Shown in pieces: positions 1-8,900 of a stretch of 12,480 nucleotides of DNA. Source of the stretch: Lachnospiraceae bacterium UBA5895 (GTDB lineage Bacteria; Bacillota; Clostridia; Lachnospirales; Lachnospiraceae). The stretch spans positions 1 to 12,480 of the forward strand of contig DJEP01000111.1 in the NCBI GenBank assembly GCA_002431915.1, in the 5' to 3' direction. The first letter of the stretch is position 1; every line of letters starts with the position of its first letter. The notes under the pieces were generated by a model. It did not search any database, was not told the DNA's origin, and saw nothing but the letters and a program-made list of their open reading frames with translations. Both the position numbers and the translations under genes were made by a program.

Positions 1-70
1 CCTCCCTTCAGTCCCTTCAAGTAACATGACTGACTGGGTTATTCTAATGCGCAGTTGTTCTACACACATT
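1..70 (-). promoter_or_regulatory. 5' leader and probable ribosome binding site of a gene beyond the left edge
   Basis: This is the stretch downstream of the promoter at 75-102, read leftward. At the very edge (1-6) the minus strand reads GGGAGG, a good Shine-Dalgarno match, so a start codon probably lies within about ten bases outside the window. The 7-mer GAAGGGA occurs twice, 2 nt apart (3-9 and 12-18). A weak 5-bp CAGTC/GACTG pairing is possible, but there is no strong hairpin. No T-box or riboswitch core was recognised. The identity of the gene cannot be known from this window. Confidence 0.45.
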
Positions 71-74
71 TGAT

Positions 75-102
75 ATTATAGCATAAAAAATGTATTCGTC
101 AA
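75..102 (-). promoter_or_regulatory. Strong sigma-A promoter with extended -10, reading off the left edge
   Basis: On the minus strand the sequence shows TTGACG (97-102), a 16-nt spacer, and TATAAT (75-80). A TG dinucleotide sits one base upstream of the -10 (TGCTATAAT), which makes it an extended -10 element. Transcription would start near position 67-69 and leave the window. The promoter lies 66 nt after the stop codon of the NSS transporter gene, so it serves the next gene and not the transporter. Confidence 0.85.
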
Positions 103-168
103 CTACTTTTTTATATTTTTATTATATTCTTCGTATCTCACATAAGAATAAGAACCGCAGAGTATACA

Positions 169-1539
169 CTACTTAAAAAACTTATCGTAGATACCGAACA
201 GGAATATAAAGATTACGATCAACGGCAGTCCGTAGGTCAGGTAACCCCTCATCCAGTCGTGGACTTTTAAACCCTCTCCGGTATTTACTTCTTTTTTGTA
301 ATTCTCCCAGCCCCAGCCGTATCTGGTCACGCAGAACAGCAGATATACCAGGGATCCTAACGGCAGGAACAGATTACTTACCAGGAAATCTTCAAAATCC
401 AGTACTGCTCCGCCGAAGACGGAGAAGCCGTCCCAGCTCCACACATTGTAGCCCAGTACGCAGGGTACGGACAGGGCAATGATCAGGAACAGGTTCACCA
501 GGGAAGATTTCTTTCGACTGGCACCGGTCAGTTCCATACCACAGCAGATGATATTTTCAAATACCGCCAGTACGGTAGACAATGCTGCGAACGCCATGAA
601 CAGGAAGAACAGGCTTCCCCACAGGCGGCCGTAAGGCATGTTGGCGAAAATATTCGGCAGTGTAATGAAGATCAGGCTGGGACCGGAGGTCTGATCCACG
701 CCGTAAGTAAAGCAGGCGGGGAAAATGATCAGTCCCGCGGTAATTGCCACGAAGGTATCCAGCACTACGACTCTGACGGACTCTCCCATCAGGGAATGCT
801 CCTTACCGATATAGCTGCCAAAGATCGCCATGGCGCCAATCCCTAAGCTTAAGGTAAAGAATGCCTGGTTCATGGCACCTACCAGGGTAGATACCACACC
901 GACTTCCTGCATACGGTTAAAGTCAGGCACCAGATAGAACTTCAGTCCTTCTTTTGCTCCCGGCATGAAGAAACTGTTGATGGCAAGCACTACCATGATG
1001 GCAAGCAGTGCGATCATCATGACCTTCGTCACGCGCTCCAATCCGTTCTGCAGTCCACCGGCGCAGACACTGATACCGATGACCACCACCAGTACCATCC
1101 AGAACATCATGACCTTGGGATCTGCAAGCATCTGGGTAAACCGGTCTGCCACCGCATCCGCGGAAAGTCCGGAGAGCTTACCGGTCGCTGTCATATAAAA
1201 ATAGTGTAACATCCAGCCTGCCACTGTGGTATAGAACATCATCAACAGATAGCAGCCTGCCAAGGCGAAATATCCGTGGATATGCCACTTCTGTCCCGGC
1301 TTCTCCAAAGCCTGATAAGCCTTGACGGGACTTTTCTTGCTGGCTCTCCCCACAGCGAATTCCATGGTCATAATAGGCAGACCAAGAATCACCAGGAAGA
1401 TCAGATAAAACAGTACAAAGGCACCACCGCCGCCCTGACCGGCCATGTACGGAAACTTCCATACATTGCCGATACCAATGGCGCAACCGGCGGACAGCAA
1501 TATAAAACCTAAACGGGATTTTAAACTTTCTCGTTCCAT
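169..1539 (-). CDS. Sodium-dependent amino-acid transporter, NSS (SNF/SLC6) family
   Basis: This 456-residue integral membrane protein belongs to the neurotransmitter:sodium symporter family, whose bacterial members (LeuT, MhsT, TnaT types) import amino acids with sodium. Eleven hydrophobic segments can be read, the last at about 432-451, which fits the 11-helix bacterial subgroup and not 12-helix LeuT. Helix 1 carries the family signature GCAIGIGNVWKFPY at 18-31, where the helix unwinds around substrate and sodium. Helix 6 (about 216-243) contains NQAFFTLSLG, the second unwound segment. Helix 8 contains Ser321-Thr322 in the place of the LeuT Na2 ligands (my alignment). The ATG at 1537-1539 shares its A with the TAA of alaS (TAATG), with GGAGGG 12 nt upstream inside alaS, so translation is probably coupled to alaS. 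The substrate cannot be read from sequence; alanine is a guess from context. No intrinsic terminator is visible after the stop. Confidence 0.93.
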   Translation of the reverse strand: MERESLKSRLGFILLSAGCAIGIGNVWKFPYMAGQGGGGAFVLFYLIFLVILGLPIMTMEFAVGRASKKSPVKAYQALEKPGQKWHIHGYFALAGCYLLMMFYTTVAGWMLHYFYMTATGKLSGLSADAVADRFTQMLADPKVMMFWMVLVVVIGISVCAGGLQNGLERVTKVMMIALLAIMVVLAINSFFMPGAKEGLKFYLVPDFNRMQEVGVVSTLVGAMNQAFFTLSLGIGAMAIFGSYIGKEHSLMGESVRVVVLDTFVAITAGLIIFPACFTYGVDQTSGPSLIFITLPNIFANMPYGRLWGSLFFLFMAFAALSTVLAVFENIICCGMELTGASRKKSSLVNLFLIIALSVPCVLGYNVWSWDGFSVFGGAVLDFEDFLVSNLFLPLGSLVYLLFCVTRYGWGWENYKKEVNTGEGLKVHDWMRGYLTYGLPLIVIFIFLFGIYDKFFK

Positions 1540-4193
1540 TATGCGAGCTGACCCTCCAATACCTTGGACGCCTCAGCAATGGCTGCCGGAATACCATCAG
1601 GGTTCTTACCGCCGGCCTGCGCCATATTCGGGCGTCCACCGCCGCCACCGCCTACCAGTGCGGCAATTCCCTTGATCAGGTTGCCCGCATGGGCACCGGC
1701 CTTCACAGCGCCGTCTGTCGCCATAGCAATCATATTGACCTTACCATCCTGTGCGGAAAGCAGAACTACAACGCCTTCACCCAGTCTGCCTTTTAGCTGG
1801 TCGCCCAGGTCTCTTAAACCATTCATATCCACACCGTCTACGCTGGCTGCCAGAAGCTTTGTTCCCTTTACTTCCACTACCTGATCCAGTACATCTCCGA
1901 GTGCGGACTGTGCCATTTTTGCCTTCAGGGATTCGTTCTCTGCGGTCAGAGTCTTCAGGTCTGCCTGCATATGCTGGATTTTCTCAATCAGTGCCGCTGG
2001 AGAAGCCTTTGCGGCTGCAGCTGCCTTATTAAAGTTCTCTTCCATTGCCTGATAGTATGCCATTACGTTGGCACCGGTCAGTGCTTCGATTCTTCTGACG
2101 CCGGCTGCGACACCGCTCTCAGACAGGATCTTGAAGTATCCGATCTCTCCGGTGTGCTTTACATGAGTACCACCGCACAGCTCCCTGGAGAAGTCTCCCA
2201 TGGATACCACGCGGACAGTTTCGCCGTACTTTTCGCCGAACAGAGCCATTGCTCCGCTCTTCTTCGCATCTTCGATGCTCATGATATCGGTAACCACCGC
2301 AAGATCCTCTGCAATCTTCTCATTGACCAGAGCCTCTACCTTAGCGATCTCTTCTGCGGTCATAGCCTGTCCGTGACTGAAGTCGAAACGGGTTCTTGCG
2401 CCGTCCTGATAGGATCCCTGCTGTTCTACATGGTCACCCAGTACGATCTGCAGTGCCTTCTGTAACAGATGGGTTGCGGAATGATTCTTGCAGACACTCT
2501 TTCTGTTATCAGTGTCTACAGCAAGCTCTGCGGTATCATTTACAGACACGCTGCCTGATACCACTTTACCTACATGACCGATGCGTCCGCCTGCGATCTT
2601 CACAGTCTCAGTCACTTCAAAAGTTCCGTTCTTCGTGCGGATCACACCATAGTCACCCTTCTGTCCGCCCATGGTAGCATAGAACGGAGTTACATCGGTG
2701 ATCAGCGTACCGGTCTCGCCGTTCTCTAAGGTATTTACCAGTTCGGTTTTGGATGCAAGTCCCTCCACTTTTCCCTCTGCGGTCAGGGTATCATAGCCTA
2801 CGAATTCGCTGGTAATTTTGTCATCCAGTGCATCGAATACGCCTGCGGCGGTAGTCAGCTTCTGGGAGAAATTCTGTCCTTCTCTTGCTTTCTGCTTCTG
2901 TTCTTCCATGGCAGCGGCAAATCCCGCCTCATCTACGGTCAGATTCTCTTCCTGTGCCAGCTCTACGGTCAGCTCCAGAGGGAATCCGAAGGTATCGTAG
3001 AGATAGAATGCGGACTTACCGTCGATCTCCTTCTTACCTTCGCTTCTCTTCTGCTCCAGAATCTTCTGAAGCTCCTTCATGCCATTCTCCAGAGTGCTCT
3101 CAAAACGGGCGATTTCTTTCTGCAGCTCGCTTAATATAAACTCACGGTTCTTCTTCATCAGAGGATAGCTCTCTGCGTAAATCTCATCAATATACATGGC
3201 AGCAATATGCAGCAGCTGGTCTGTGGTCATACTTAAAGTACGTCCATGTCTTACCGCACGACGGATCAGACGGCGGAGAATATAACCGGCACCGGTATTG
3301 GAGGGAAGCAGCTTTGCTTCGTCACCAATCAGCATAACGCTGGTACGCAGATGGTCTGCCAGAATACGCATGGATCTGGTCAGCTTCTCGTCCTCATTGT
3401 ACTTCGCACCGGAAGCCTCTTCGATATAAGCAATAACCGGAGCGAACAGGTCGGTCTGGTATACATCTCTGGTACCGTTTAAAAAGGCCAGAATACGCTC
3501 CAGTCCCCAACCGGTATCTACATTTTTCTGCTTTAAGGGGGTCAGATGACCGTCATGATGCTTCTCATACTGCATGAATACATCATTACCCAGCTCCGTG
3601 TATTTACCGCAGTCACAGCCGGGGCCGCAGTTCGGTCCGCAATCCGGTCTGTCTGCAATATAGAACATCTCACTGTCGGGACCGCAGGGACCATACTCCA
3701 GTCCCCACCAGTTATCGTCAGCGGGCAGATAATATACGTTCTCCTTCTTGAAGCCGGAAGCGATACGGTACTGTGCGCCTTCCTCATCTCTGGGGGCATT
3801 CTCGTCACCTGCAAATACGGTGGCAGCCAGATGGTCTGCATCGAATCCGAACACCTGTGTCAGCAGTTCAAAACTCCACTGGCAGCGCTCCTTCTTAAAG
3901 TAATCTCCCAGGCTCCAGCTTCCCATCATCTCGAAGAAAGTTACATGACTCTTGTCGCCTACGGAATCAATATCGTTGGTACGTACACATCCCTGTACGT
4001 TACAGAGTCTGGTGCCCAGAGGGTGCTTCTGTCCCAGCAGATAGGGCATCAGAGGCTGCATGCCCGCTACGTTGAACATAACACCGGTGGAACCGTCGGA
4101 TACTAAGGATACTGCTCCCACATCCACATGCCCACGGTCTATATAAAATTGTTTCCAGGCTTTTCTCAGCTCATCAGAAGTGAATTGTCTCAT
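1539..4193 (-). CDS. alaS: Alanyl-tRNA synthetase (divergent type)
   Basis: This class II synthetase of 884 residues (E. coli AlaRS is about 876) charges tRNA-Ala with alanine. The order is catalytic core, tRNA-recognition helices, editing domain and C-terminal DHHA1/C-Ala region. Motif 2 lies near 83-100 (TFFEMMGSWSLGDYF) and motif 3 near 228-233 (GWGLER). The editing site has His571 and His575 in HSATH, and Cys673 and His677 in CGGTH, the zinc/editing signature. The six-glycine run of the C-terminal domain is at 848-853. A cysteine cluster (185, 189, 193, 195) lies in the catalytic domain. Motif 2 differs from the usual TFFEMLGNFSFGDYF, and GPCGPDSE at 168-175 replaces the common GPCGPCSE, so this belongs to a separate AlaRS lineage. 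The ATG has AGGAG 9 nt upstream and its own promoter. All key editing residues are present, so it looks functional. Confidence 0.96.
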   Translation of the reverse strand: MRQFTSDELRKAWKQFYIDRGHVDVGAVSLVSDGSTGVMFNVAGMQPLMPYLLGQKHPLGTRLCNVQGCVRTNDIDSVGDKSHVTFFEMMGSWSLGDYFKKERCQWSFELLTQVFGFDADHLAATVFAGDENAPRDEEGAQYRIASGFKKENVYYLPADDNWWGLEYGPCGPDSEMFYIADRPDCGPNCGPGCDCGKYTELGNDVFMQYEKHHDGHLTPLKQKNVDTGWGLERILAFLNGTRDVYQTDLFAPVIAYIEEASGAKYNEDEKLTRSMRILADHLRTSVMLIGDEAKLLPSNTGAGYILRRLIRRAVRHGRTLSMTTDQLLHIAAMYIDEIYAESYPLMKKNREFILSELQKEIARFESTLENGMKELQKILEQKRSEGKKEIDGKSAFYLYDTFGFPLELTVELAQEENLTVDEAGFAAAMEEQKQKAREGQNFSQKLTTAAGVFDALDDKITSEFVGYDTLTAEGKVEGLASKTELVNTLENGETGTLITDVTPFYATMGGQKGDYGVIRTKNGTFEVTETVKIAGGRIGHVGKVVSGSVSVNDTAELAVDTDNRKSVCKNHSATHLLQKALQIVLGDHVEQQGSYQDGARTRFDFSHGQAMTAEEIAKVEALVNEKIAEDLAVVTDIMSIEDAKKSGAMALFGEKYGETVRVVSMGDFSRELCGGTHVKHTGEIGYFKILSESGVAAGVRRIEALTGANVMAYYQAMEENFNKAAAAAKASPAALIEKIQHMQADLKTLTAENESLKAKMAQSALGDVLDQVVEVKGTKLLAASVDGVDMNGLRDLGDQLKGRLGEGVVVLLSAQDGKVNMIAMATDGAVKAGAHAGNLIKGIAALVGGGGGGRPNMAQAGGKNPDGIPAAIAEASKVLEGQLA

Positions 4194-4202
4194 TCTCTCG
4201 GT

Positions 4203-4207
4203 CTCCT
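4203..4207 (-). promoter_or_regulatory. Ribosome binding site of alaS
   Basis: The minus strand reads AGGAG with 9 nt to the ATG at 4191-4193. The good match and spacing support 4193 as the start of alaS. Confidence 0.85.
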
Positions 4208-4251
4208 TGTCTAAATATTACACCTTTCGGAAAATAAACCTACATTTCTAC

Positions 4252-4280
4252 ATTATAATGTTATCGTTTCGCCGCGTCAA
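4252..4280 (-). promoter_or_regulatory. Consensus sigma-A promoter of alaS
   Basis: The minus strand shows TTGACG (4275-4280), a 17-nt spacer, and a perfect TATAAT (4252-4257). Transcription would start near 4245, giving a leader of about 50 nt before the alaS ATG. The -35 begins 10 nt after the stop codon of the hscC-like gene, leaving no space for a terminator between them. Some read-through from the chaperone operon into alaS is therefore possible. The leader shows no T-box and no strong hairpin. Confidence 0.88.
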
Positions 4281-4290
4281 GGACAAAACA

Positions 4291-5976
4291 TCACTCATCC
4301 TCGTCTTCCAGAATCTCGTTCAGTGCCTCTCTTGCTTCCTCGATCTCTTCTTTTTTGCCTTTTTTCAGTGCCGCCTCAAAGACAGTGATGTAATGGTCCA
4401 GTTCTCTTCTGCGGTCTCCCAGTGATTCCTCATACATCCGCTCTGCCCGAAGCAGCACCAGCCGGTTCTCCTCTAAGTCTCTGGGCTGGATCTTCAGATA
4501 AGACAGTTCTTCCATACGTTTCTGTATCTCTTCGTCGGTCATCTGGTTGTCCTGTCCCTTAATGATCATTTTCTGTGTCAATCCGGTGGATACCACCTTG
4601 ACCTCTACTTCTAACAGGGAGTTGATATCATACGTATAAGTCACATCCACTGCCTCGTTGCCTTTCGGTCCCTTCGGTACATCGATACTCAGTTCTCCCA
4701 GGAACAGATTATTTCTGGCAAAACGGCTCTCTCCCTGCAGCACCCGGACACGGACTTTGTCCTGATTGTCCCTGACAGTATACAGTCTCTCGGTGTGGCT
4801 TGCGGGGATCACGGTATTGCGCTCGATAATGGGACAGAATCTTCCGTCTTCGAACTTTCCTTCCTCGTATTCCACCACAACTTCCGTTCCCAGGGTAAAA
4901 GAACATACATCCGTCAGAATAACTTCCTTCACCTCCGCCCGGCGTTCCTTCATGGCTGCCTGGATCGCTGCTCCCAGCGCCACAGCTTCATCCGGATTCA
5001 TGGTCGTATCCGGGAACTTGCGAAACAGTCTTATCAGGAAATCCCATACCACCGACAGTCTCGTAGCTCCGCCGATCAACAGTACTTCATCGATGTCCTG
5101 TAGCTTCAGCCCCGCATCTGTCAGGCTTTTTTTCACCGGCTCCCTGATCTTATGCAGCAGTTCTTCGCAGGCTTCCTCATATTCTTTTAAAGTGATCTCC
5201 GCCGTCTTCGTCTCATCTGCAAGATTCAGTTCTATCATCACCGCACTGCGGTCACTGATCAGGCGCTTGGCTTCTTCCGCCTTTTTATAGAGGCGGACCT
5301 GTTCCTTCTCCGACAGATTTTTCAAATGCAGATCGCATTTCTCCAGGAAAAGTTTTGCCAGAATCTCCGTAAAGTCCTCGCCGCCCAGATAGTTGTCTCC
5401 GGCTACCGCCCGCACTTCCAGGATATTATGATACAGTTCCAAAATCGACACATCAAAAGTTCCGCCGCCTAAGTCAAATACCAGGAAACGGGTGTCCTTT
5501 TCTTTTTCATACAGTCCATATGCCACTGCCGCCGCAGTGGGCTCCGAGATCATCCGCTCAACTTTTAATCCCGCCAGTTCTCCGGCGCGCTTCGTCGCCT
5601 TTCTGCGCTTATCATCAAAATACGCCGGTACACTGATAACTGCCTCCGTAACCTCTTCTCCCAGGTAGCTTTCCGCATCTTCCTTCAGGTAACGCAGAAT
5701 CATGCTGGACAGCTCCTCCGGGCGGAATTTTCTCCCGGACAGATCATACACCCGGTCCGTTCCCATGCTCCGCTTGAATGCCTGTGCCACGCTGTCCGGG
5801 TAGAGGCTTCTGCGCTCCTGTGCAGTCTCTCCCACATAGACATTTCCTTCTTCATCCACACTTACCACCGAGGGAGTCAGATGCTTTCCCAGGCGGTTCG
5901 GAATGATCTTCGGTCCCTCTTCGGTAAATACCGCCACCAGACTGTTGGTGGTTCCCAAATCAATTCCCACTATCAT
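4291..5976 (-). CDS. hscC: Hsp70-family chaperone of the HscC type
   Basis: This 561-residue cytoplasmic Hsp70 is close in length to E. coli HscC (about 556) and shorter than DnaK (about 640). Its ATPase domain spans about 1-350: phosphate-1 motif GIDLGTTNS at 4-12, EPTAAA at 145-150, phosphate-2 DLGGGTFD at 168-175, and GGATR in the adenosine region. The interdomain linker VILTDV (352-357) leads into the beta substrate-binding domain, then a short charged helical lid rich in Glu and Lys. HscC-like traits recalled from the family are the opening LIPN/IIPN..LTPS pattern, FKR.MG near residue 70, and PIIERNT after the linker. Seventeen bases separate it from the upstream J-like/TPR gene, and AAGGGA sits 8 nt before its ATG, so the two form an operon. 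By family analogy it should be an Hsp70 with specialised clients, driven by a J-type partner. No grpE lies nearby. It could be annotated simply as DnaK-like; HscC is the better fit. Confidence 0.9.
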   Translation of the reverse strand: MIVGIDLGTTNSLVAVFTEEGPKIIPNRLGKHLTPSVVSVDEEGNVYVGETAQERRSLYPDSVAQAFKRSMGTDRVYDLSGRKFRPEELSSMILRYLKEDAESYLGEEVTEAVISVPAYFDDKRRKATKRAGELAGLKVERMISEPTAAAVAYGLYEKEKDTRFLVFDLGGGTFDVSILELYHNILEVRAVAGDNYLGGEDFTEILAKLFLEKCDLHLKNLSEKEQVRLYKKAEEAKRLISDRSAVMIELNLADETKTAEITLKEYEEACEELLHKIREPVKKSLTDAGLKLQDIDEVLLIGGATRLSVVWDFLIRLFRKFPDTTMNPDEAVALGAAIQAAMKERRAEVKEVILTDVCSFTLGTEVVVEYEEGKFEDGRFCPIIERNTVIPASHTERLYTVRDNQDKVRVRVLQGESRFARNNLFLGELSIDVPKGPKGNEAVDVTYTYDINSLLEVEVKVVSTGLTQKMIIKGQDNQMTDEEIQKRMEELSYLKIQPRDLEENRLVLLRAERMYEESLGDRRRELDHYITVFEAALKKGKKEEIEEAREALNEILEDEDE

Positions 5977-5993
5977 AGTTGCTGTCCCTTTTC

Positions 5994-8900
5994 TTAATGA
6001 TGAAACAGTTTTTCAAAAAATCCCTGTTTCTTAAGGTTATCTTCCTGTGTTTCTTTTTTATCTGCCGGCTGCGGCAGTTCTTCTAAGAACCGGTCAAAAG
6101 CCTTCACATACTCAGAAGGTGCATTCCTTTTCGCCAGTTCGATTCTCTGCTTCAGTGCTTCCTTCTGTCCCTTACGCAGCAGATTTAGGAACTGTATTTC
6201 CTGAATCTCCTTACATACTCCGTAAGTACAGTGTCTGCAGAACATACAGTCCGCATTCTCTGCAAGAATTGCATCCAGTTCCTCCCCGGTGCCTGTATAA
6301 TATGCCGCCAGATACCGGTATACCAACAAAAGCTTTGGCATGTCTCGATAATAATCCGAGCCATAACGTTTATCCCGGTCCAGCCAGTATTTCAAATGTT
6401 CGGAATAGGTCGTACCCTTGTGCTCATTTCCGGTCAGAATACATGCGAAAATCAGATCTGCCAGCACTCCTCTGGACTGGATCTTCTGGATTCTGTATAT
6501 CGCAGACTGTTCAAAATAGTCCACCGCGTTCGCCCCGGAACCATAGAGCAGTTCATACCATCCTAAGCTATAGTGATAATCCTCATAATATTTCTGGGTA
6601 TTTCCGTTCTTCGCTCCAACCAGTTTGATCTGCTCCAGCCACTTTTCCAGGATCTCTTTTGCTGTCTCTCCCTCACCGCAGTCGATGCACAGATCCGCCT
6701 TTTCGCAGGATGCCTTCAGTACATCGGAGAATGCCCGATCCAACACATCGAAGCTTTCCGTAAGTCTCCCCTGCTCTGCCAGGCATCTGGCATAAGACCG
6801 CATCCGTTCTGTATCTTTGGCTCCGGCATCTCCCGTCTTCTCCAAAAATTCCCGGAAACTGCTTTCTGCTTTTTCCAGATCTCCCAGCAGCAGATATACT
6901 TCCGCCCGCTCTGCCAGCAGTTCTGGCCAGTTTACCTCTTCCGTTCCCCCTTTTCCGTAGAAAAAGTACGCCTTTTCCAGGCAGGTCATGGCTTCATTAT
7001 AGGATCCGCGGTATCTGTGAATCTGTGCCAGTCCCTTCCAGGCAAAAGGATGGGCGGGATTCGTGGAAAAGATCTTCTCATAATCCGCCTTTGCCTCTTC
7101 TAAATGTCCTGCCGCCTTGTGGAAATCCGCCCGCTCCATAAGCAGGTACTCGCAGGGGTATGCATACAGATATTCCGTAATGATCGGAAGTCCTCTCTCG
7201 TAATAGACCTGCTTGCCTGCCAGGACATTTTGCAGATACTCCTCCCGGAATTTATCGATGGCTTCATTCATCTGTTCCTGTTCCATCGGCGTATTGGTCA
7301 GCTGCCATTCGTAGGCATCCAGGATCACACTTTTGACATTGTGCTCCTTTGCCTCCTGCAGCAGCTGTTTCAATTCCTCGGGATGTTTCAGATCCAGATA
7401 GACTTTTGCCATCATTTCATAGGCTTTTACATACTCCGGAAAATAGTTCAGGCATGCCCTTCCGTTTTGGATCACACCGGCAGCATTCCACTGCCTCTTC
7501 GCAGCTTCCAGTTCATTGGCATATGCTGCATAGACCTGGTAGTCTTCGATCAGGCTCCGGGAGATTTCCGCACAGCGCTCATATTCTTCCATCTCCACAT
7601 AGATCTGTGCTTTTTCAATAAGCATGCCGATGTCTTTCGGAGTCCCGGTCTGTGCCTTTTCTGCCTCAGCAATCGCTTCCGCAAATTTCTCCGGCTGTAC
7701 ATAGCCGTAAGCTCTGTAACACTGCATCCGGATCAGATGCGACTGTCTGATACGGTCTTTATCCTTTTCCTCTTCCGCAGGATCCGTATCCCGGAGAATC
7801 TTTTGCTCCAGGCTCTCTTCCCACTCTGCCGCAAATGTAATGGTTTTCTCATAATCCGCCGCTTCCGCGTGCAGTTTCGTCATAAGCCCTAAGTATTCTT
7901 CCGCTCTGCCTTCGGGCACGATCTCCCCAAGTTCTCTGACGGTACGGATTCCCAGATTCGTCCTGCCATCCTGTAGATAGCACCAGCCCAGATCCAGTCC
8001 CAGCCCCGGATCCCCTGTTTCGGCATACTCCCGTTCCATTTCTTTTTCTAATTCCGCATTGATCTTCTGCAGGGTATCTAAAAAAGCATCATCGCCACCT
8101 ACTGATAAGACTTCCTCCGCACATTTTTTGGCTTTTTTGTATTTTCCCTGCTCATAATACCAGTTCGTCAGGCGCAGATTCGCCATGTAATGCTTCGGAA
8201 GCTTGTCCTTCAGCTTTTCATAAATTACAGCAGCTTCCTCTTTTGTATCATTTCTCCATAATATTTCCGCGGTATGATAAGCAATTAAGTCATCCTCCGG
8301 ATAAAGGGCATGCAGATTCCTTAACAGTACGACTGCCTCCTGTACCTGTCCCGTTTTTTCATAGTAAGAAGCACGGCAGACCTCCATCACCGGATGGGTG
8401 ATGCTCAGGGCGTCACCACAGTCAATCATTCGCTTTGCTTCTTCCGGTTCATTACTCTGCAGTGCCTGAAATGCTCTGTCATAATACTGCAAGAACTGGT
8501 CGTAATCCGCATCCACCGCACCTATGAACTGGGAGAACTCCACTTCTTCTCCGGATTCGCATTTATGTACCATGTAGTTTATGAACTGCGCCGGGAATCT
8601 CTCGCGGAACGCCCCTGCATTTTTCACAATGTGGATCTTCTCATCCAACAGCTTCCAGACATCGGTAGGAAGCTTAAAATGTTCCATCAGAAAACGTAAC
8701 AGATATGTGGTACAGTTTTCTTCTTCCGCCAGAGATAAAAATGCATCTTCCTCGAAAAGCTTCCGCCACTTTGTGACATCACATCTGTCCGTGATATTCT
8801 CATAAATTTCCCTTGCGCCGCGGATCCACTGTCCCGCCGGAGTATCATCCTCAAGACTTGCTGCAGGCACGTTCCCCCGGGACTCTTCGTCCGGTGTTTT

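Noticed and set aside
103..168. Intrinsic terminator after the NSS transporter gene
   Set aside because: Only a weak AT-rich 7-bp stem (TATTCTT/AAGAATA) is present, with no U tract on the minus strand.
3546..4106. 186-codon plus-strand frame inside alaS
   Set aside because: It is antisense to the highly conserved AlaRS catalytic core, with no start signals of its own.
7104..7892. 262-codon open frame on the plus strand inside the TPR gene
   Set aside because: It is antisense to a well-supported coding region. Its composition (Phe, Leu, Arg, Cys rich) is what the complement of a Glu/Lys/Ala-rich helical protein gives.
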